Source of the DNA: Deltaproteobacteria bacterium
Lineage (GTDB): Bacteria; Desulfobacterota; Desulfobacteria; Desulfobacterales; Desulfobacteraceae
DNA length: 64,000 bases
Assembly: GCA_027858995.1 (NCBI GenBank)
Contig: JAQIBP010000088.1
Span: forward strand, 43,038 to 107,037
Reading direction: 5' to 3'
Part shown: positions 42,459-53,894 of the stretch, in pieces
Layout: every line of letters starts with the position of its first letter
How positions within the stretch are numbered: position 1 is the stretch's first letter
Made by a program: the position numbers and the translations under genes
Notes under the pieces: model-generated
What the model saw: the letters and a program-made list of their open reading frames with translations, nothing else
What the model was told of the DNA's origin: nothing
The model's database searches: none

Positions 42459-42493
42459 GGTTTCAACAAAATGCTGAAACCCTTTTATATATT

Positions 42494-42571
42494 TGGCGGG
42501 AGTGACGAGACTCGAACTCGCGACCTCTTGCGTGACAGGCAAGCGTTCTAACCAAACTGAACTACACCCCC
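42494..42571 (-). tRNA. tRNA-Asp(GTC)
   Basis: GGGGGTGTAGTTCAG...CCTGTCACG...CACTCCCGCCA. Confidence 0.95.
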
Positions 42572-42587
42572 GAAACAATTAATTTTA

Positions 42588-42663
42588 TGGTGGGCGATGC
42601 AGGGCTTGAACCTGCGACTTCAACCTTGTAAGGGTTGCACTCTCCCAACTGAGTTAATCGCCC
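42588..42663 (-). tRNA. tRNA-Val(TAC)
   Basis: GGGCGATTAACTCAG...CTTACAA...ATCGCCCACCA. Confidence 0.95.
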
Positions 42664-42893
42664 GAAAAACAAGAGCACTTATATCAATAATAAAAAATTG
42701 TGTCAAGCAAAAAGTGTTATTTCCTAACTTGCAAGTAAAGATTAAAAGTGTTATATGTTGATTTATTATTATACAGGAATTCAAATTTTCACCTACGAAA
42801 ATTGAACCTGTTTTTATTCAATGAGATACCAGCGATAAATCGCTTGTTCTCTGTTTTTTTTAAGTTCTGATTTTCACTTTAAGGAGTCTTAAA

Positions 42894-43961
42894 ATGGATC
42901 CTGTACAAGGATATCTTGAAATTATGGATAAAGGGTTTGGATTTTTAAGGAATATAGAAGAAAACTTCCAGCCAAAACCTGAAAACACCTATGTCCCAAT
43001 TAGTTTAATACGAAGATTAAACTTAAAAGAGGGCAGTTTTATTGAAGGATTTGGAGAACAAAAAGGATCGAACAATCCAAATCTTGCATTAATTCAAATT
43101 GAGACAATAAACAAGCTGCCTTTTGATGATTTTAAAGACACGCCTCTGTTACAGGATCAGGTGAGTATAAACCCTTTTGAACGTTATTATCTTACCCAGA
43201 ACAGTGATGATTTTACAGGAAAAGCTCTTGATATGATCTCTCCCATTGGTATGGGTCAGAGAGGACTCATTATTGCTCCGCCTAAATCAGGGAAAACAAC
43301 AATACTTCGCCATATGGCAAATTCAATTGTGATGAACCATTCCGACGCTAAAGTTTTTATTCTCCTTGTTGATGAAAGACCGGAAGAAGTTACTGATTTT
43401 CAAAGGGGTCTTAAAGATGCCCACGTTCTATACTCTTCGGCAGATCAGCAGACTGGGCAGCATATGAGAATGACTCGCCTTGCCATGCATACTGCAATCA
43501 GATATGCTGAAATAGGACAAAATGCAGTGGTATTTATTGACTCCCTGACCAGGATGACAAGAGCTTTTAATGCAATTACTGACAGCCATGGCAAAACCAT
43601 GACAGGTGGACTTGGAGCCAATGCCATGGAGTTTCCCAGGAAAATTTTCGGGGCTGCAAGAAAACTTGAGAATGGTGGTTCTCTAACAATTGTTGCCACA
43701 ATACTTGTTGATACAGGCAGCCGTATGGATGATATTATTTACCAGGAATTTAAAGGAACAGGTAATATGGATCTGTTTTTATCACAGGAGTGTGCAGAGC
43801 AAAGGATCTGGCCAGCCATTAATATCAACAAATCCGGCACAAGAAAAGAAGACCTGCTCATGGATAAGGATGAACTTAGTAAAATAGTTGAAATTAGAAG
43901 AAGTATTGCCACTATGGATGAACAAACAGCTATGACACAATTTTTATCACTACTTGAATAA
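42894..43961 (+). CDS. rho: transcription termination factor Rho, short form lacking most of the N-terminal helical domain
   Basis: GYLEIMDKGFGFLR OB fold; PPKSGKTT; DSLTRMTRAFN; EFKGTGNMDL. Confidence 0.88.
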   Translation: MDPVQGYLEIMDKGFGFLRNIEENFQPKPENTYVPISLIRRLNLKEGSFIEGFGEQKGSNNPNLALIQIETINKLPFDDFKDTPLLQDQVSINPFERYYLTQNSDDFTGKALDMISPIGMGQRGLIIAPPKSGKTTILRHMANSIVMNHSDAKVFILLVDERPEEVTDFQRGLKDAHVLYSSADQQTGQHMRMTRLAMHTAIRYAEIGQNAVVFIDSLTRMTRAFNAITDSHGKTMTGGLGANAMEFPRKIFGAARKLENGGSLTIVATILVDTGSRMDDIIYQEFKGTGNMDLFLSQECAEQRIWPAININKSGTRKEDLLMDKDELSKIVEIRRSIATMDEQTAMTQFLSLLE

Positions 43962-43995
43962 CAAAAAAAACCTTTACTCGTTTTTGTATAAAAAC

Positions 43996-46344
43996 TTATA
44001 ACAGGGCATTTTCAAATACATAGGACATATCTTCTGCAAAAACAATTTCCATCTGTTTTTGAATGGATCTTGGAATCTCTTTAATATCCTTTTTATTATC
44101 TATTGAAACAATAACTTTTTCAATACCATTGGCATGGGCAGCAAGAAGTTTTTCTTTTAATCCGCCAACAGGAAGAACACGTCCGCGCAATGTAATCTCT
44201 CCTGTCATGGCTACTTTTCTTGAAACCTTTTTTCCTGTTAAAACAGAAACCACTGCTGTACACATGGAAATACCTGCCGAGGGACCATCTTTGGGTATGG
44301 CACCTTCTGGAACATGAATATGTATATCCCGTGTTTTATAAAAATCCTCTTTTATATTTAACTCTTTACTTCTGGATCTTACAAAACTCACTGCAGCCTG
44401 GGCAGACTCTTTCATTACATCTCCAAGTTTTCCTGTAACATGCACATTCCCCTTACCCGGCATGGTTACGGCTTCTATGGTAAGCAGTTCACCGCCGGCC
44501 TGGGTCCATGCAAGGCCTGTGACAATCCCTATTTTATCATCTTTTTCAAGAATACTATCCCTGTAGCTGGGTTGTCCAAGATATTTTGAAACCTGCGTAG
44601 TGGAAATTCTATGCAATTTCCTGTTCTCGGTTTGAACGATCTCTTTGGCTATCTTCCTCAATATAGAAGAGATTTCTCTCTCCAGATTTCTAACCCCGGC
44701 CTCTTTTGTATATTGTTTTATAATGGCATGAATGGCATTTTTTGAGAAAACTGCATCAGCTTTTGTAAGGCCATTCTCATTTAATTGTTTTGGTATTAAA
44801 AATCCTTTGGCAATTTTCTCTTTTTCATACTCTGTATATCCCGGGATCTGGATAACTTCCATCCTGTCTCTCAATGGTATGGGGATATCGTGCAGTGTAT
44901 TGGCTGTAGTGATAAAAAGGATCTGGGAGAGATCATAATCAACTTCAAGATAGTGATCATTAAAATTTTTATTTTGCTCAGGATCCAGTGCTTCAAGCAT
45001 GGCAGATGAAGGATCACCTCTGAAATCAGCTGTCATTTTATCAATTTCATCAAGGCAGAATACCGGGTTATTATATCCTGTCTTTTTCAAAGTCTGGATT
45101 ATTTTGCCGGGCATGGCTCCCACATAGGTTCTTCTGTGCCCTCTTATTTCTGCCTCATCCCTGACACCGCCAAGGGAAATTCTGGCAAAGGATCTCCCTG
45201 TGGCAGAAGCTACTGATTTTGCCAGAGATGTTTTGCCCACCCCGGGAGGACCAACCAGGCAGAGGATAGGTCCTTTAATTTTTTTTACGAGTATCTGCAC
45301 TGCAAGATATTCAAGAATCCTCTCCTTGGGTTTTTTCAGCCCATAGTGATCCTGCTCAAGAATTTGTTCAGCTTTTTTAAGATTATTTTTTGAGCGATTC
45401 TTCCTAAACCAGGGCAGAGAGATTAACCAGTCAATATAATTTCTAACAACAGTGGCTTCAGATGACATGGGAGGCATCATCTTTAATTTTTTAAACTCCC
45501 GTCTTACAACCTGGGCAGCTTCTTTGGACATCCTTTTTTTCTTAATACTGTTTTCAAGCTCCTGGAACTCAGCTGCACCGCCATCTTCACCCATCTCCTT
45601 TTTAATGGCACGCATCTGCTCATTCAAATAGTGTTTTTTCTGCAGCTTTTCCATCTGATCTTTTACTCTGCCCTTTATTTTCTGGGACATGATAAAGACT
45701 TCTGCTTCCTTTTGAATAAGCTTTAATAATAAAAAAAATCTCTCTTCAATATTGCCGCATTCAAGCAATTTTTGTTTGTCATATACTTTAAAAGGCATCT
45801 GGCTTGCTATGGTATCAGCAAACCTGGATTCATCGGCAGCAAGGGCGTTAAGATTTTTAAAAAAATTTTGCGGTATTGCTTTGGAGAGAGTTGCATACTG
45901 TTTAAATGCTTCAGTGAGTGTTCTAATGGCAGCTTCTCTGGCTTTTTCAGGCAGGGGAACTGCAGACAGATCAATGTAGTCAACGCCAAGATAACCATCC
46001 TCTTCAGACAATTTGATAATTTTGCCTCTCTGGCATCCTTCAAGCAGTGCCTTAACTGTTCCATCGGGCAATTTCAGAAGCTGAATAATCTTTGCTTCAG
46101 TGCCAACCTGAAAAATATCATTTATATCAGGTTTTAAAATTTCAGGATCTTTCTGGCTTGTTAAAAAAATCTTTTTGTCTGCCGCCATGGCATGGGACAA
46201 AGCCTTAATGGATTTATCCCTTCCCACAAACACAGATGTAGTAATGGATGGGAACAAGACCATATCTCTTAAAGGCACCAGAGGAAGATGTTTTTTCTCT
46301 TCTGGTAAACCACTCTGGTTAAAGAGCTTGGGAATGTTAATCAT
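43996..46344 (-). CDS. lon: ATP-dependent protease Lon
   Basis: GPPGVGKTSLAKS; catalytic PKDGPSAG. Confidence 0.97.
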   Translation of the reverse strand: MINIPKLFNQSGLPEEKKHLPLVPLRDMVLFPSITTSVFVGRDKSIKALSHAMAADKKIFLTSQKDPEILKPDINDIFQVGTEAKIIQLLKLPDGTVKALLEGCQRGKIIKLSEEDGYLGVDYIDLSAVPLPEKAREAAIRTLTEAFKQYATLSKAIPQNFFKNLNALAADESRFADTIASQMPFKVYDKQKLLECGNIEERFFLLLKLIQKEAEVFIMSQKIKGRVKDQMEKLQKKHYLNEQMRAIKKEMGEDGGAAEFQELENSIKKKRMSKEAAQVVRREFKKLKMMPPMSSEATVVRNYIDWLISLPWFRKNRSKNNLKKAEQILEQDHYGLKKPKERILEYLAVQILVKKIKGPILCLVGPPGVGKTSLAKSVASATGRSFARISLGGVRDEAEIRGHRRTYVGAMPGKIIQTLKKTGYNNPVFCLDEIDKMTADFRGDPSSAMLEALDPEQNKNFNDHYLEVDYDLSQILFITTANTLHDIPIPLRDRMEVIQIPGYTEYEKEKIAKGFLIPKQLNENGLTKADAVFSKNAIHAIIKQYTKEAGVRNLEREISSILRKIAKEIVQTENRKLHRISTTQVSKYLGQPSYRDSILEKDDKIGIVTGLAWTQAGGELLTIEAVTMPGKGNVHVTGKLGDVMKESAQAAVSFVRSRSKELNIKEDFYKTRDIHIHVPEGAIPKDGPSAGISMCTAVVSVLTGKKVSRKVAMTGEITLRGRVLPVGGLKEKLLAAHANGIEKVIVSIDNKKDIKEIPRSIQKQMEIVFAEDMSYVFENALL

Positions 46345-46365
46345 TAATTTTTAAACTCTCTTGTT

Positions 46366-47628
46366 TCAGGCTTGTTTTTTCTTGGGCTGCTCATAAAGCA
46401 GTATCGGATTTTCATTTTTCAGTACTACCTCTTCGCCCACAACACACTCCTGAACATTCTCTTTTGAAGGAATTTCAAACATTATATCCAGCATGGTTTC
46501 TTCCATAATAGCACGAAGACCCCTTGCCCCGGATTTTCTTTTTACTGCCTCTTTTGCCATGGCTTTGAGGGCTTCATCCGTAAACTGAAGTTTTACACCT
46601 TCAATTTTTAGCAATTCCCTATACTGTTTAACAAGAGCGTTCTTGGGTTCGGTTAGAATCTGCACCAATGATTGTTCATTAAGCTCACCTATGGATGTAA
46701 TAATAGGCAGACGGCCCAGGAACTCAGGAATAAGACCAAATTTAATAAGATCTTCCGGCTTAAGCTGCTCAAGCAAATCACCAATATTTCTCTCTTTTTT
46801 ATCAACAATCTTTGCACCAAACCCCATGGATTTTTTGGTAATTCTTCTTTCAATTACCTTTTCAAGCCCAGTAAATGTGCCACCGCAGATAAAAAGAATA
46901 TTAGAGGTATCAATCTTGACATAGTCCTGCTGGGGATGTTTTCGCCCCCCTTTTGGCGGAATACTTGCAACCGTACCTTCAATAATTTTTAAAAGTGCCT
47001 GCTGGACACCCTCTCCTGAAACATCCCGTGTGATAGAAGGGTTATCGCCGCGCTGGGATATTTTATCAATCTCATCAATATAAATTATTCCCTTTTGAGC
47101 TTTCTCAATATCATAATCAGCATTCTGAACAAGGGACAAAATGATATTTTCAACATCCTCACCAACATAACCTGCTTCAGTTAATGCTGTGGCATCTGCC
47201 AGGGCGAATGGCACATCAAGAAATCTTGCAAGGGTTTGGGCGAGAAGTGTTTTCCCGCATCCAGTAGGACCGATGATAAGGATATTACTCTTTTGAATTT
47301 CCACATCATCTTCTCTCTTTTCCAGAGTTGAAGTCAAACGCTTATAATGATTGTAAACAGCAACAGCAAGAACTTTTTTGGCGCGATCCTGCTCAATAAC
47401 ATAAGAATCCAGCAATTCTTTTATCTGCATGGGCTTTAAAAAATCTTTCAGCCCACTCTCTTCAGTCTGTTTTTCCTTCTCTTCATCTTCAACAATTTCA
47501 CCGCACAATTTTATGCATTCATTACAGATATAAACACTGGGACCTGCTATGAGTTTTTTAACCTCTTTTTGGTTTTTACCGCAAAAGGAACAGAAAAAAG
47601 GCTCTTTGGTTTCATCTTTACTGGTCAT
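46366..47628 (-). CDS. clpX: ClpX ATPase
   Basis: Zinc-binding [23 protein letters not shown]. Confidence 0.97.
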   Translation of the reverse strand: MTSKDETKEPFFCSFCGKNQKEVKKLIAGPSVYICNECIKLCGEIVEDEEKEKQTEESGLKDFLKPMQIKELLDSYVIEQDRAKKVLAVAVYNHYKRLTSTLEKREDDVEIQKSNILIIGPTGCGKTLLAQTLARFLDVPFALADATALTEAGYVGEDVENIILSLVQNADYDIEKAQKGIIYIDEIDKISQRGDNPSITRDVSGEGVQQALLKIIEGTVASIPPKGGRKHPQQDYVKIDTSNILFICGGTFTGLEKVIERRITKKSMGFGAKIVDKKERNIGDLLEQLKPEDLIKFGLIPEFLGRLPIITSIGELNEQSLVQILTEPKNALVKQYRELLKIEGVKLQFTDEALKAMAKEAVKRKSGARGLRAIMEETMLDIMFEIPSKENVQECVVGEEVVLKNENPILLYEQPKKKQA

Positions 47629-47635
47629 ACTTAAA

Positions 47636-48256
47636 TTACTCCTTTAAAGAATCATCTATTTCTTCTTCCAACTGACTTCTATTGACAACAACCTTGTCCA
47701 CAATACCATACTCTAAAGATTCCTCGGCTGACATAAAATAATCTCGATCAGTATCCTTAGATATTTTTTTAATATCCTGACCTGTATGGAAAGATAAAAT
47801 TTCATTTAAAGTATCTTTCATTCTTAAAATCTCATTTGCCTGGATTTGAATATCAGTGGCTTGCCCCTGGGCACCTCCAAGCGGTTGGTGAATCAATATC
47901 CTGGAATTAGGCAGAGTAAATCTTTTACCCTTTGCACCTGCTGTGAGTAAAAGAGCTCCCATGCTTGCTGCCTGACCAATACACACTGTTGCAACATCAG
48001 GTTTTATGTACTGCATGGTATCATAAATAGCAAGACCTGCTGTAACAACTCCTCCAGGAGAATTAATATAAAAGCTTATATCTTTTTCAGGATCTTCTGA
48101 TTCCAGAAACAGGAGCTGGGCAACAATGACATTGGCAACCTCATTATCAATGGCAGATCCAATAAAAATAATTCTATCTTTTAAAAGGCGTGAATAGATA
48201 TCATAGGCACGCTCCCCTCTGTTGCTTTGTTCAACAACCATTGGAATTAGTGGCAC
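47636..48256 (-). CDS. clpP: ClpP protease
   Basis: Catalytic [11 protein letters not shown] and IHQPLGG. Confidence 0.97.
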   Translation of the reverse strand: MPLIPMVVEQSNRGERAYDIYSRLLKDRIIFIGSAIDNEVANVIVAQLLFLESEDPEKDISFYINSPGGVVTAGLAIYDTMQYIKPDVATVCIGQAASMGALLLTAGAKGKRFTLPNSRILIHQPLGGAQGQATDIQIQANEILRMKDTLNEILSFHTGQDIKKISKDTDRDYFMSAEESLEYGIVDKVVVNRSQLEEEIDDSLKE

Positions 48257-48289
48257 GGTTTTAACTCCTTATATTCTAATTTACTTAAA

Positions 48290-49666
48290 CTACTCTTCTT
48301 TTGCATCTGTATCATTTTTATCAGCAGTATCTGTGGTATCATCAGTGTCGTCAGCATTATCTTTAACAGCATCTGGTTCAACTTCAGTAATACTGCCTTT
48401 CTCTATTATAATGTCTACTGCTTTTTTTTCAAGCTGTGTATGTTTATAAAAGTCAAGCTGCTTGGGATCCATATTGAAATAATTTTTTACTGAATCAACA
48501 GGTGCATTCATTCCCATTGCCATCTCTTCAAAACTTTTTTCCAACTCTTCATCAGTAAGTTCAAGCTTTTCCTGGGAAATAACCTTATCAAGGATCAAAT
48601 GCCTTCTGGCCTGTTTTTCTGCTACATCACGGTATTGTGTTTTAAGCATATCCTTGCTCAATCCTGCCTCTTCCAGGCTGGTATTATTTGCAGTAAAAGA
48701 TTGTTCTGCTTCTGCTATTATACCATTGAGTTCTCCTTCGATCATCGCTTCAGGCACTTCAAACTCATATTTTTCTAAAAGATTTTTAAAAACCTGTTCA
48801 GAAAGTTCATGCTGTATTCTCCTGGTATATCCCTTTTCTAAATTTTCACGAATGGAAGTCCTGACATCATCCAGAGTTTCAAATTTTCCCAGGTCTTTTA
48901 CAAGATCATCATTGATCTCCGGCAGAACTTCCTCCTGAATTTCTTTTAATGTTACTTTATAAATAATGGTTTTGCCTTTTAAATTTTCATCATGGAAATC
49001 GTCAGAGTAAGGCACTTCAATTTCAATATCCTGAACCGGAGTTACACCTGACAGTTTTTCTGAAAACTCTTTTGGCATGGCATCCTGCCCTATTCCCATA
49101 ACATAGTTTTCAATTTTCGGTGTTGGATCAAAGGGTTTATCATTTAAAAAACCCTGATAATCAATCAAAACAAAATCACCATCTTTAACTGGACGCTCTT
49201 CAGTCACAGTCTCTTTTTTTGCCATTGTTTTCTGGATCATATGGATCTGACTCTCTATCTCACCATCTGATATTTCATACTTTGTCTTCTCTAAAGCAAT
49301 ACCTTCAAATTCAATATCATCAAGTTCTGGTTTAATTTCCACTGTTATATCAAAAATATATGCATTTTCAGGATCTAACTCCGGAGGGTCCATTTGAGGA
49401 CCACCAACAATATTTAAGTCATGTTCTTTAATGGCCTCAATAAAGGCTTGCTGAATCAACCGGGGTGCAACATCAGCATGAACATCTTTTGAAAACCTGT
49501 TTTCCAATACCTTACGGGGAATTTTGCCCTTTCTGAACCCTTTTACATCTGCCTTTTTTTTCAATTCATTATAGGCAACATTCAACTCTTTGGTAATATC
49601 TTCTTTTGGGATTTCAAAAGAGAGTACTTTTTTCACACTGCTTTTATCTTCAATTTTTACTGGCAT
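48290..49666 (-). CDS. tig: trigger factor
   Basis: VKGFRKGKIPRKVLE; FKBP and C-terminal domains. Confidence 0.95.
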   Translation of the reverse strand: MPVKIEDKSSVKKVLSFEIPKEDITKELNVAYNELKKKADVKGFRKGKIPRKVLENRFSKDVHADVAPRLIQQAFIEAIKEHDLNIVGGPQMDPPELDPENAYIFDITVEIKPELDDIEFEGIALEKTKYEISDGEIESQIHMIQKTMAKKETVTEERPVKDGDFVLIDYQGFLNDKPFDPTPKIENYVMGIGQDAMPKEFSEKLSGVTPVQDIEIEVPYSDDFHDENLKGKTIIYKVTLKEIQEEVLPEINDDLVKDLGKFETLDDVRTSIRENLEKGYTRRIQHELSEQVFKNLLEKYEFEVPEAMIEGELNGIIAEAEQSFTANNTSLEEAGLSKDMLKTQYRDVAEKQARRHLILDKVISQEKLELTDEELEKSFEEMAMGMNAPVDSVKNYFNMDPKQLDFYKHTQLEKKAVDIIIEKGSITEVEPDAVKDNADDTDDTTDTADKNDTDAKEE

Positions 49667-49924
49667 ATCTTTTTTATCCTGTATCCGTTTTGAGGCCAAT
49701 TTCTTCCTGGGTCTCAATTTATTAAACTTGAATCAGCATTGAACACTGCTTCAAAAAATTAAAAATATGTAATATTTAAATTATATATTACATATTAAGC
49801 ACCTTACACAAAGTTTATTAAGATAACTATTATATATAAGGGTGTCAAGAAAATTGGAAAAAGAAAATCTTGATTTTATTTTTTTATAATGATAACTTGT
49901 CTAATTGTGTTCAACACTGAATAA

Positions 49925-50001
<77 letters not shown>

Positions 50002-50453
50002 TGTTCTATAATCCTCCCTGTTTTCTGGTTGTAGCTTTTAGTTGCGTGCCTCTATTTTTTAATGTAGATTTTCCTGTAAGAATTTAACATTGTATGCTCT
50101 GATGGAATTCAAGACCATATCCTTGCCAAATGGCACGATATCCAGTCTTCATATTCCGGGACGAGTAGAAAAGACAATCCATGAACACAGAGCAGGCAAT
50201 GACAAACCATCTTGAAAATGCTCTCCGTGAAATCATCTCGCACATGAACGTGCAACAGTGATTAAAATAGCAACCAGGAGATTATATGAAACAAAAAAAT
50301 ATTAAAAACGGATTGATTCAATTAACTAATGGTTTAATTCAATTTAAAACAGGTGCAGAACATCTCAACCTGTGTTAACATCCATTGGAAAAAGCAGGTG
50401 TGTTGCCTGCCATGCAATACCCTAAAGGGCCGAAACTAACTTAAAGGAGTCAA

Positions 50454-51401
50454 ATGAAATATAAAATTTTTGTGGACGGACAGTTTGGAACAACCGGCTT
50501 AAAAATAGATGAAATGTTAAGCAAAAGGGATGAACTTGAGATTTTAAAAATAGCAGAAAAAGGGAAGAAAAACCCTGAGATCAAACAGAAGTTACTTAAT
50601 CAGGCCGATATGGTATTCCTTTGTCTGCCTGATGCTGCTTCTAAGGAAACAATGCAGTATATCACCAATAACAGAACAAAAGTTATCGATGCAAGCACAG
50701 CACATCGGACAAACAGGAAGTGGACTTACGGTATACCGGAATTAAATTTGCTTCAGAGAGAAAAGATAAAAAACAGCACTAGAGTTTGTGTGCCAGGTTG
50801 TCATGCAACAGGTTTTATAATGGCTCTTAACCCTTTGATGGAAAACAATATTGTTTCAAAACAGCAGAAATTGATCTGTCACTCTATCACCGGATACAGT
50901 GGCGGAGGAAGAGGAATGATAGATGTTTATGAAGATCCTGAAAATTTTGACAAAGTAAATTCCCAAAGGCCCTATGCCTTAAATCTTGACCACAAGCACC
51001 TGCCTGAAATGCAGTATGTTTTAGGGTTGGAGACACCACCGCTTTTTACACCAAGCGTTGGAAATTTTAAACAGGGCATGCTGGTGATGTCCTATCTAAT
51101 TAAAGATCAATTGGCTTCACAGATGTCCGGGCAGAAGATTGTGGCGCTGTATACCAAATATTATGAAAACAATCGATTCGTCAAAATCATTGAGAAAACT
51201 GCTGAATACCTTGATGGTGGCTTGTTGGATGCAAAATCGTGTAATAACACAAATAGAATTGAAATATCAGTGTATGAAAATACCGACTATATAGTGATAA
51301 TTTCCTGCTTGGACAACCTTGGAAAGGGTGCTTCGGGCGCAGCGGTTCAGAATATGAACATCATGCTGGGACTGGATGAAAACCTGGGATTGAAGATATA
51401 A
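50454..51401 (+). CDS. argC: N-acetyl-gamma-glutamyl-phosphate reductase, short type
   Basis: FVDGQFGTTGLKI, VPGCHATGF, YSGGGRGMID. Confidence 0.92.
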   Translation: MKYKIFVDGQFGTTGLKIDEMLSKRDELEILKIAEKGKKNPEIKQKLLNQADMVFLCLPDAASKETMQYITNNRTKVIDASTAHRTNRKWTYGIPELNLLQREKIKNSTRVCVPGCHATGFIMALNPLMENNIVSKQQKLICHSITGYSGGGRGMIDVYEDPENFDKVNSQRPYALNLDHKHLPEMQYVLGLETPPLFTPSVGNFKQGMLVMSYLIKDQLASQMSGQKIVALYTKYYENNRFVKIIEKTAEYLDGGLLDAKSCNNTNRIEISVYENTDYIVIISCLDNLGKGASGAAVQNMNIMLGLDENLGLKI

Positions 51402-51428
51402 GATATCAGCAGCATCCTATTGAATTTT

Positions 51429-52631
51429 TCATTCAAGCAGATCCAAAGCAAATTGGACAAATGTTTCCACACCCAGCAATAACAGTGGTTCGTCAAAATT
51501 AAATTTGGGATTGTGCAGGGGGGCACACTTCTCAAACCCTGTGCCAAGAAAAAAAAAGCACCCTTTTGTTTTCTCAAGAACAAAAGCCATATCTTCAGCT
51601 CCCATAGTGGATTCAGGTTCCCTGACCTGGTCTTCGGAGACGACTTTAGCCATACTTTTTTTCATAAGTTCAATCATGCCGCAGTCATTCTCAAGCGGGG
51701 GATATCTATGAAAGAATTCAAATTTATAGGCAGCGCCCATGGAATCACATACACCCTTGATAATCTGTTCCAGTATATTTGGATAATCCTCATCAATTTT
51801 TTTGCTGAAGGTTCGAGTTGTGCCTGTCAACACTGCTTTTTGCGGTATTATATTAGGTGCGCTCCCGGCATGAAAAGACCCAATGGTGATAACAGAAGGG
51901 GTCAAAGGATTGAGTTTCCGGCTCACTACCCGCTGGAGGGCATTGACTACCTGTCCGGCCGTATCCAGGGCATCCACACAATTATGAGGCATTGCCCCAT
52001 GACCACCTTTGCCTATGATTTCAATTTTAAAAAAACTGGCAGCCGACATAATAACACCAGGTTTCACCCCTAAGGTGCCGGCTGGAAGACCTGGCCACAC
52101 ATGACATGCCACTGAATAATCCACATGGGGATTTTCTAAAATTCCTGCCTCAATCATTGGTTTTGCTCCGCCAGGCCCTTCTTCGGCCGGCTGGAACATA
52201 AATTTGATATTGCCTGAAAAGTGGTCCTTTAACCGGGAGAGTATGCCGGCTGTGACCAGTACCATGGCCATGTGTCCATCGTGGCCGCAGGCATGCATCA
52301 TATTATCCTGGGTGGAAGCAAAGGCAAGCCCGGTCTCTTCATGGATGGGCAGAGCATCCATATCAGCTCTTATAAGCAATGTTTTCCCGGGCCTTCCGGT
52401 TTTTAAAAGCCCAACTACACCTGTTTTAGCCATACCCGTACTCACTTCAAGTTCTGGTATGTTATTTAGATAATCTGCCACAAACCTGGTTGTTTTATGT
52501 TCTGAAAACCCTTTTTCCGGAATTTTATGAAGGGCTTGCCGGATGGCGGTTATATTGGCTTTTTCTTCATCAATTATTGTCTTGATATCTATCATAACAG
52601 AAACTCCAAAAATTATTTTTTGCTCAGACAT
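51429..52631 (-). CDS. M20-family amidohydrolase
   Basis: IRADMDALPIHEETGL, MHACGHDGHM, MGAEDMAF. Confidence 0.92.
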   Translation of the reverse strand: MSEQKIIFGVSVMIDIKTIIDEEKANITAIRQALHKIPEKGFSEHKTTRFVADYLNNIPELEVSTGMAKTGVVGLLKTGRPGKTLLIRADMDALPIHEETGLAFASTQDNMMHACGHDGHMAMVLVTAGILSRLKDHFSGNIKFMFQPAEEGPGGAKPMIEAGILENPHVDYSVACHVWPGLPAGTLGVKPGVIMSAASFFKIEIIGKGGHGAMPHNCVDALDTAGQVVNALQRVVSRKLNPLTPSVITIGSFHAGSAPNIIPQKAVLTGTTRTFSKKIDEDYPNILEQIIKGVCDSMGAAYKFEFFHRYPPLENDCGMIELMKKSMAKVVSEDQVREPESTMGAEDMAFVLEKTKGCFFFLGTGFEKCAPLHNPKFNFDEPLLLLGVETFVQFALDLLE

Positions 52632-52697
52632 CTACTTATCAGACAAGTTAAAAGCTAAACTCTCGTTTTTTACCTGTCAAGAATTATTTATACTCTT

Positions 52698-53249
52698 TTA
52701 ATGCTTTTTATCAACAGCCACCCTGTTTAAATCTATTTCCCATAACTCCTCGGTGAGTTCCTGCCCCCAAATCTGGTGAGTTTTATTTTCCATGACATGA
52801 AAACCAAAGAGTTCATATAGCTGGCGGGCAGCATATAGATTACTTATTGTCCACAGAATAATCTTCTGGTAATTATTGCGTTTACAAAATGCAATGGCCT
52901 CATGAAGTAATTTTTTACCAAGACCTCTCCCTCTTGCTTGTGGTTCTACTAAAAACCATCGCAGTTGGGCCACTGCATCTTCTTTCTTTACAATTGCAAT
53001 AGAACCCAAAGGCGTTGTTCCCTCTTCAACAACCCACAAGTTTTCCTTTTGAGAGTCATACTGCATTATAAACTGTGATAAACCTGAGGCCACATAGGCA
53101 TCAAACGTTACATCAAATCCATAGGTCTGTGAATAAAACATGGCATGCCTATATGTAATATATCCAATATCACCAGGGCGGTGAGACCTAAGTGTAAACA
53201 TTTTTGAATGCGGTTTCTCTTCTGTAAAAATTTGTTTTATTGTCTCCAT
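52698..53249 (-). CDS. GNAT N-acetyltransferase
   Basis: LRWFLVEPQARGRGLGKKLLHEAI. Confidence 0.88.
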   Translation of the reverse strand: METIKQIFTEEKPHSKMFTLRSHRPGDIGYITYRHAMFYSQTYGFDVTFDAYVASGLSQFIMQYDSQKENLWVVEEGTTPLGSIAIVKKEDAVAQLRWFLVEPQARGRGLGKKLLHEAIAFCKRNNYQKIILWTISNLYAARQLYELFGFHVMENKTHQIWGQELTEELWEIDLNRVAVDKKH

Positions 53250-53340
53250 ATCAACTACATGATGTTAATTTAAAAATCAAAGAGTAAAAAAAACTACCGC
53301 CATAGGTTGGAAGACAGGTGTAATTAAGAACTTTATGTAT

Positions 53341-53730
53341 TTAATTTTTTAAAATCTTAATCTTTACGATTTCACCTTTTTTATTAATATATGCCACTCC
53401 ATTTGCAAGAGTTCGCCCGGACTTGGAGCCAAGAATTTTGATTTTTTCTTCATAAAGGGTAATAGATGAAAGTTTTTCTTGTCTTGAATTTGATTCTGAT
53501 TTTAAAGCATTAGTGTTATCTGTTGTATTTTTTTTTGAGACATTGGTTTTATCTATTGATTGCTCTTTTGGTGCCAGTTTTTCAACAGCATCATAACGTG
53601 CCTTATTCCTGCTGGCAATCAGTCGCCCGACACCTGAAAAATCATTTTCCCCATTCTCATCCTGACAAGAAGAAAAAATCAAAAAAACAAATCCTAATAA
53701 CAGATATACAAAACAATTTTTTACTCTCAT
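53341..53730 (-). CDS. hypothetical lipoprotein
   Basis: Signal sequence with lipobox LIFSSC. Confidence 0.55.
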   Translation of the reverse strand: MRVKNCFVYLLLGFVFLIFSSCQDENGENDFSGVGRLIASRNKARYDAVEKLAPKEQSIDKTNVSKKNTTDNTNALKSESNSRQEKLSSITLYEEKIKILGSKSGRTLANGVAYINKKGEIVKIKILKN

Positions 53731-53894
53731 TATATTAACCTTGATTTACTGTATTTCTTTGATAATATCACCAAAACCGCCTTAAATCAATAATCGTGCA
53801 GTGTAAAACTTTATTATTAAGACAAATTCATCTGATTCCATAAAAATTGGACTTGAAAAAAATATAAAAAATCACTATATATACTTCTTCCGGC

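Noticed and set aside
50285-50380. 30-codon ORF MKQKNIKNGLIQLTNGLIQFKTGAEHLNLC upstream of argC as a leader peptide
   Set aside because: No regulatory codon run or clear attenuator; coding status cannot be supported.
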